Shown piece by piece: positions 61,524 through 64,000 of a stretch of 64,000 bases of DNA (position 1 is the stretch's first letter; every line of letters begins with the position of its first letter). The stretch spans positions 1,612,001 through 1,676,000 of the forward strand of contig NZ_CP051685.1 in assembly GCF_012849555.1 (NCBI RefSeq). Reading direction: 5' to 3'. The notes beneath the pieces were generated by a model. It ran no database searches and was not told the DNA's origin. It saw only the letters and a program-made list of their open reading frames with translations. Position numbers and translations under genes: made by a program. This stretch comes from Massilia forsythiae (lineage in GTDB: Bacteria; Pseudomonadota; Gammaproteobacteria; Burkholderiales; Burkholderiaceae_D).

Positions 61524-64000
61524 TTACAGTTTTTTACTTTGATGAGCCCAGGTGTAGAGCGCCGGCAAGATAAGCAGCGTCAATGCCGTAGACGACAAAA
61601 TGCCGCCAATAACCACCGTTGCCAATGGCCGCTGCACCTCAGCGCCGGTACTTGTCGCCAGGGCCATCGGCAGGAAGCCCAGCGAAGCGACGAGCGCGGT
61701 CATCAGGACAGCCCGCAACCGCACCTGCGCACCCTCACGAATTGCCTGCTCGGGCGCATACCCTTGATCCCGCAGCGAACGCACGAACGAGATCATGACC
61801 AGCCCGTTCAGCACCGCCACACCGGATAAGGCAATGAAGCCGATCGCCGCCGAGATCGACAGCGGCAAGCCTCGCAACCACAGTGCCAGCACACCGCCCG
61901 TCATGGCAAACGGAATGCCGCTGAAGACCAACAGCCCATCCTTGATGCTGTTGAACATCAGGTAGAGCAGCATGAACACGATCGCCAGCGCTGCAGGAAT
62001 GACCAGGCCTAAGCGCTGGCTGGCCGCCTGCAGGTTTTCGAACTGTCCGCCCAGGTTCAGCCAGATTCCCGCCGGCAGCTTCAGTTTGCCGAGGCTCGCC
62101 TGCAGTTCGCTGACGAAGGAGCCCAGGTCGCGTCCCCGCACGTTGGCCGTGACGACGATCCTGCGTTTGCCGTTCTCGCGGCTGATCTGGTTCGCCTCCG
62201 GCACGAAGGTCAGCGTGGCAATCTCCGACAGCGGAATGCTGACCGCGTGACCGTCCTGGGCAGGTAGCGAGATCGGCAACAGGCGCAAAGCGTCGATGTC
62301 GTTGCGCGGCCCTTCCGGCAGGCGCACGGTGATTGCAAAGCGGCGGTCGCCCTCGAACACCATACCGACGTCGCGGCCGCCTACGAGCGTCCCGAACGCT
62401 TCCTGGACATCGGCTACGTTCAGTCCATAGCGCGCAGCCTTGATGCGATCCACTGACAGCGTCAACGCCGGCAGTCCTTCGGTCTGCTCGACCTTGATCT
62501 CCGCGGCCCCCTGGACCTTGCCCAGCACTTGGGCGATATGCTGCGCGGTCGCCATCATGGTCTCGGTATCGTCGCCGAACACCTTAACGGCGATATCGCT
62601 GCGCACGCCTGAAATGAGTTCGTTGAAACGAAGCTGGATCGGCTGCGAAAACTCGTAGTTGTTGCCCGGGACTTTGTTGGCCGCCTCGGTGATTGCGGCG
62701 ACGAGTTCCGCATGCGACTTGCGCGGCGCCGGCCATTGGTTCTCCGGCCGAAGGATGATGTAGCTGTCCGCGGCATTAGGCGGCATCGGGTCCGTTGCCA
62801 CCTCGGCCGTGCCGACACGCGCGAACATCCGCTCGATCTCGGGGAATTGCTTCAGGAGCGTCGTTTCGAGGTGCTGCTGCATCGTTACCGACTGCTGCAG
62901 GCTGGTCCCGGGAATCCGCATCGTCATCACAGCCAGGTCGCCTTCGTTCAGGTTAGGGGCGAACTCGGTACCCAGCCGGGTCGCAAGCAACCCGGACAGC
63001 AGTATGCTCAGTGCCGCGAACGTCAGCGCGACTGGCCGGTTGCGCAAGACCCAGTCAAGCAGGGGTCGGTACAGATCCTTAGCTTTATCCATCAGCTTGT
63101 TTTCATGCTCGGCCACTCCCTTGCTGACGAAGAGCGCGACCGCGGCCGGCACGAAGGTGACGGACAGGAGCATCGCCGCAGCGAGTGCCATCACCACGGT
63201 GATTGCCATTGGATGGAACATCTTCCCCTCGACGCCCGACAGGGCAAAGATCGGCAGGTAGACCGTCATGATGATCAGCTGACCGAACAGCAAGGGGCGG
63301 CGTGCCTCCGCTGCTGCGGCTGCGACTTCGGCGAAGCGCTCCTCACGGCTCAAGAGCCGGCCGGCTGCGGTCTGGGCCAGGCCAAGACGGCGGATGCAGT
63401 TCTCGACGATGACGACCGCACCGTCGACGATGATGCCGAAATCGAGTGCGCCAAGGCTCATCAGGTTCGCACTCACGCCTGCCTTGACCATCCCGGTGAA
63501 GACCATGAGCATGGACAAGGGAATGATCAGGGCCGTGATCAGGGCAGCTCGCAGGTTGCCGAGGAAGAGGAAGAGGATCGCGATGACGAGCAGGGCGCCT
63601 TCGAGCAGGTTCTTGCGCACGGTGGCGATTGCCTTGTTCACCAGGACCGAGCGGTCGTAGACCGCCAGGGCCTGTATGCCTGGAGGCAGCGAACGGTTCA
63701 CATCCTCCAGCTTGCGGCGTGCTGCTTCCGCGACAGCACGGCTGTTTTCCCCGATGAGCATGAAGACGGCGCCGAGCACGACCTCGCGACCGTTTTCCGT
63801 CGCGGCGCCGGTGCGCAGCTCGCGCCCGGGTTCGACATCGGCCACGTCCCGCACACGGATCGGCGCGCCCTGCACGACGTCGAGCACGATGTTGCGGATC
63901 TCTTCCAGCGACTTGACCTGGCCCGGAGTGCGCACGACGAACTGTTCCCCGCCGCGCTCGATGTAGCCCGCACCCGCGTTGACGTTATTGCGGTCGATCG
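61524..64000 (-). CDS. czcA: CzcA-type heavy-metal efflux RND transporter (5' end outside window)
   Basis: About 825 residues are visible and the frame stays open to base 64,000. It is the inner-membrane pump of a tripartite metal exporter. Signs of the HME-RND family are DFGIIVDGAVVIVEN in helix 4, GLPALTLSVDRIKAARYGL in the porter domain, GGQFENLQAASQRL, and the helical bundles in both halves. The D-F-G-I-I-V-D-G motif fits the Co/Zn/Cd group more than Cu/Ag. The partners CzcB/CzcC would lie outside the window. It ends in a strong terminator. Confidence 0.92.
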   Translation of the reverse strand, partial: IDRNNVNAGAGYIERGGEQFVVRTPGQVKSLEEIRNIVLDVVQGAPIRVRDVADVEPGRELRTGAATENGREVVLGAVFMLIGENSRAVAEAARRKLEDVNRSLPPGIQALAVYDRSVLVNKAIATVRKNLLEGALLVIAILFLFLGNLRAALITALIIPLSMLMVFTGMVKAGVSANLMSLGALDFGIIVDGAVVIVENCIRRLGLAQTAAGRLLSREERFAEVAAAAAEARRPLLFGQLIIMTVYLPIFALSGVEGKMFHPMAITVVMALAAAMLLSVTFVPAAVALFVSKGVAEHENKLMDKAKDLYRPLLDWVLRNRPVALTFAALSILLSGLLATRLGTEFAPNLNEGDLAVMTMRIPGTSLQQSVTMQQHLETTLLKQFPEIERMFARVGTAEVATDPMPPNAADSYIILRPENQWPAPRKSHAELVAAITEAANKVPGNNYEFSQPIQLRFNELISGVRSDIAVKVFGDDTETMMATAQHIAQVLGKVQGAAEIKVEQTEGLPALTLSVDRIKAARYGLNVADVQEAFGTLVGGRDVGMVFEGDRRFAITVRLPEGPRNDIDALRLLPISLPAQDGHAVSIPLSEIATLTFVPEANQISRENGKRRIVVTANVRGRDLGSFVSELQASLGKLKLPAGIWLNLGGQFENLQAASQRLGLVIPAALAIVFMLLYLMFNSIKDGLLVFSGIPFAMTGGVLALWLRGLPLSISAAIGFIALSGVAVLNGLVMISFVRSLRDQGYAPEQAIREGAQVRLRAVLMTALVASLGFLPMALATSTGAEVQRPLATVVIGGILSSTALTLLILPALYTWAHQSKKL

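Overview
The window looks like chromosome of a Gram-negative betaproteobacterium of the Burkholderiales, most likely Oxalobacteraceae (Massilia/Telluria/Duganella type). The reasons are the very GC-rich core genes with strong codon bias, the gene orders xerC–cobW–dksA–STAS–hslVU, grxC–secB–SH3–gpsA and petABC–sspA–sspB, a Gram-negative porin, and a complete type II secretion operon ordered G-H-I-J-K-L-M-N-D-E-F-C. This assignment is inference from gene content; no search was run.

Positions 1–40,231 are ordinary core genome. The left part holds envelope and amino-acid genes (lpxL end, dapF), a Sel1-repeat protein, a porin, DUF484–xerC, a His-rich CobW GTPase, a DksA with a degenerate zinc finger, a STAS protein, and hslVU behind a sigma-32-like promoter. 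Twelve overlapping gsp genes on the minus strand (13,150–24,521) form one type II secretion operon with a palindrome upstream. Then come moeB, a ctpA-type protease, envC and gpmA (minus), a rhodanese, grxC, secB, an SH3 protein and gpsA (plus), a cupin, DUF2461, a DegS-like protease and mscL (minus), and the cytochrome bc1 genes petABC with sspA/sspB (plus), ending at a tRNA-Thr.

From the tRNA-Thr to the end (40,232–64,000) the window is accessory and mosaic. It contains a mobilization-like remnant, an intact IS3-family element with a 3-bp target duplication, a decayed flavohemoglobin gene, a broken small membrane gene, an orphan TadG/TadE/TadE trio with low GC, a frameshifted DUF1287 gene, rtcA, and a 5'-truncated rtcB. 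The rtcB reading frame stops matching its family at about 49,835. There an AT-rich element begins with a short perfect inverted repeat and a promoter, followed by four translationally coupled genes: a large degenerate tyrosine recombinase (828 aa), a second recombinase with a full catalytic set (about 687 aa), a small helical protein (180 aa) and a third complete recombinase (475 aa). This four-gene recombination module is the most unusual thing in the window. It is followed by three opposite-strand small genes including MbcA/ParS-like proteins, a GC-rich CAP-domain lipoprotein gene, two unknown AT-rich genes, a small XRE regulator facing a large palindrome, a truncated IS5-family transposase, and a CzcA-type heavy-metal efflux pump running off the right end.

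Working together: the core part gives lipid A and peptidoglycan precursors, envelope protein export (SecB, T2SS), stress proteolysis (HslVU, DegS-like, CtpA-like, SspB) and respiration. The accessory part records repeated insertions beside tRNA-Thr and inside rtcB, with several host genes broken in the process.
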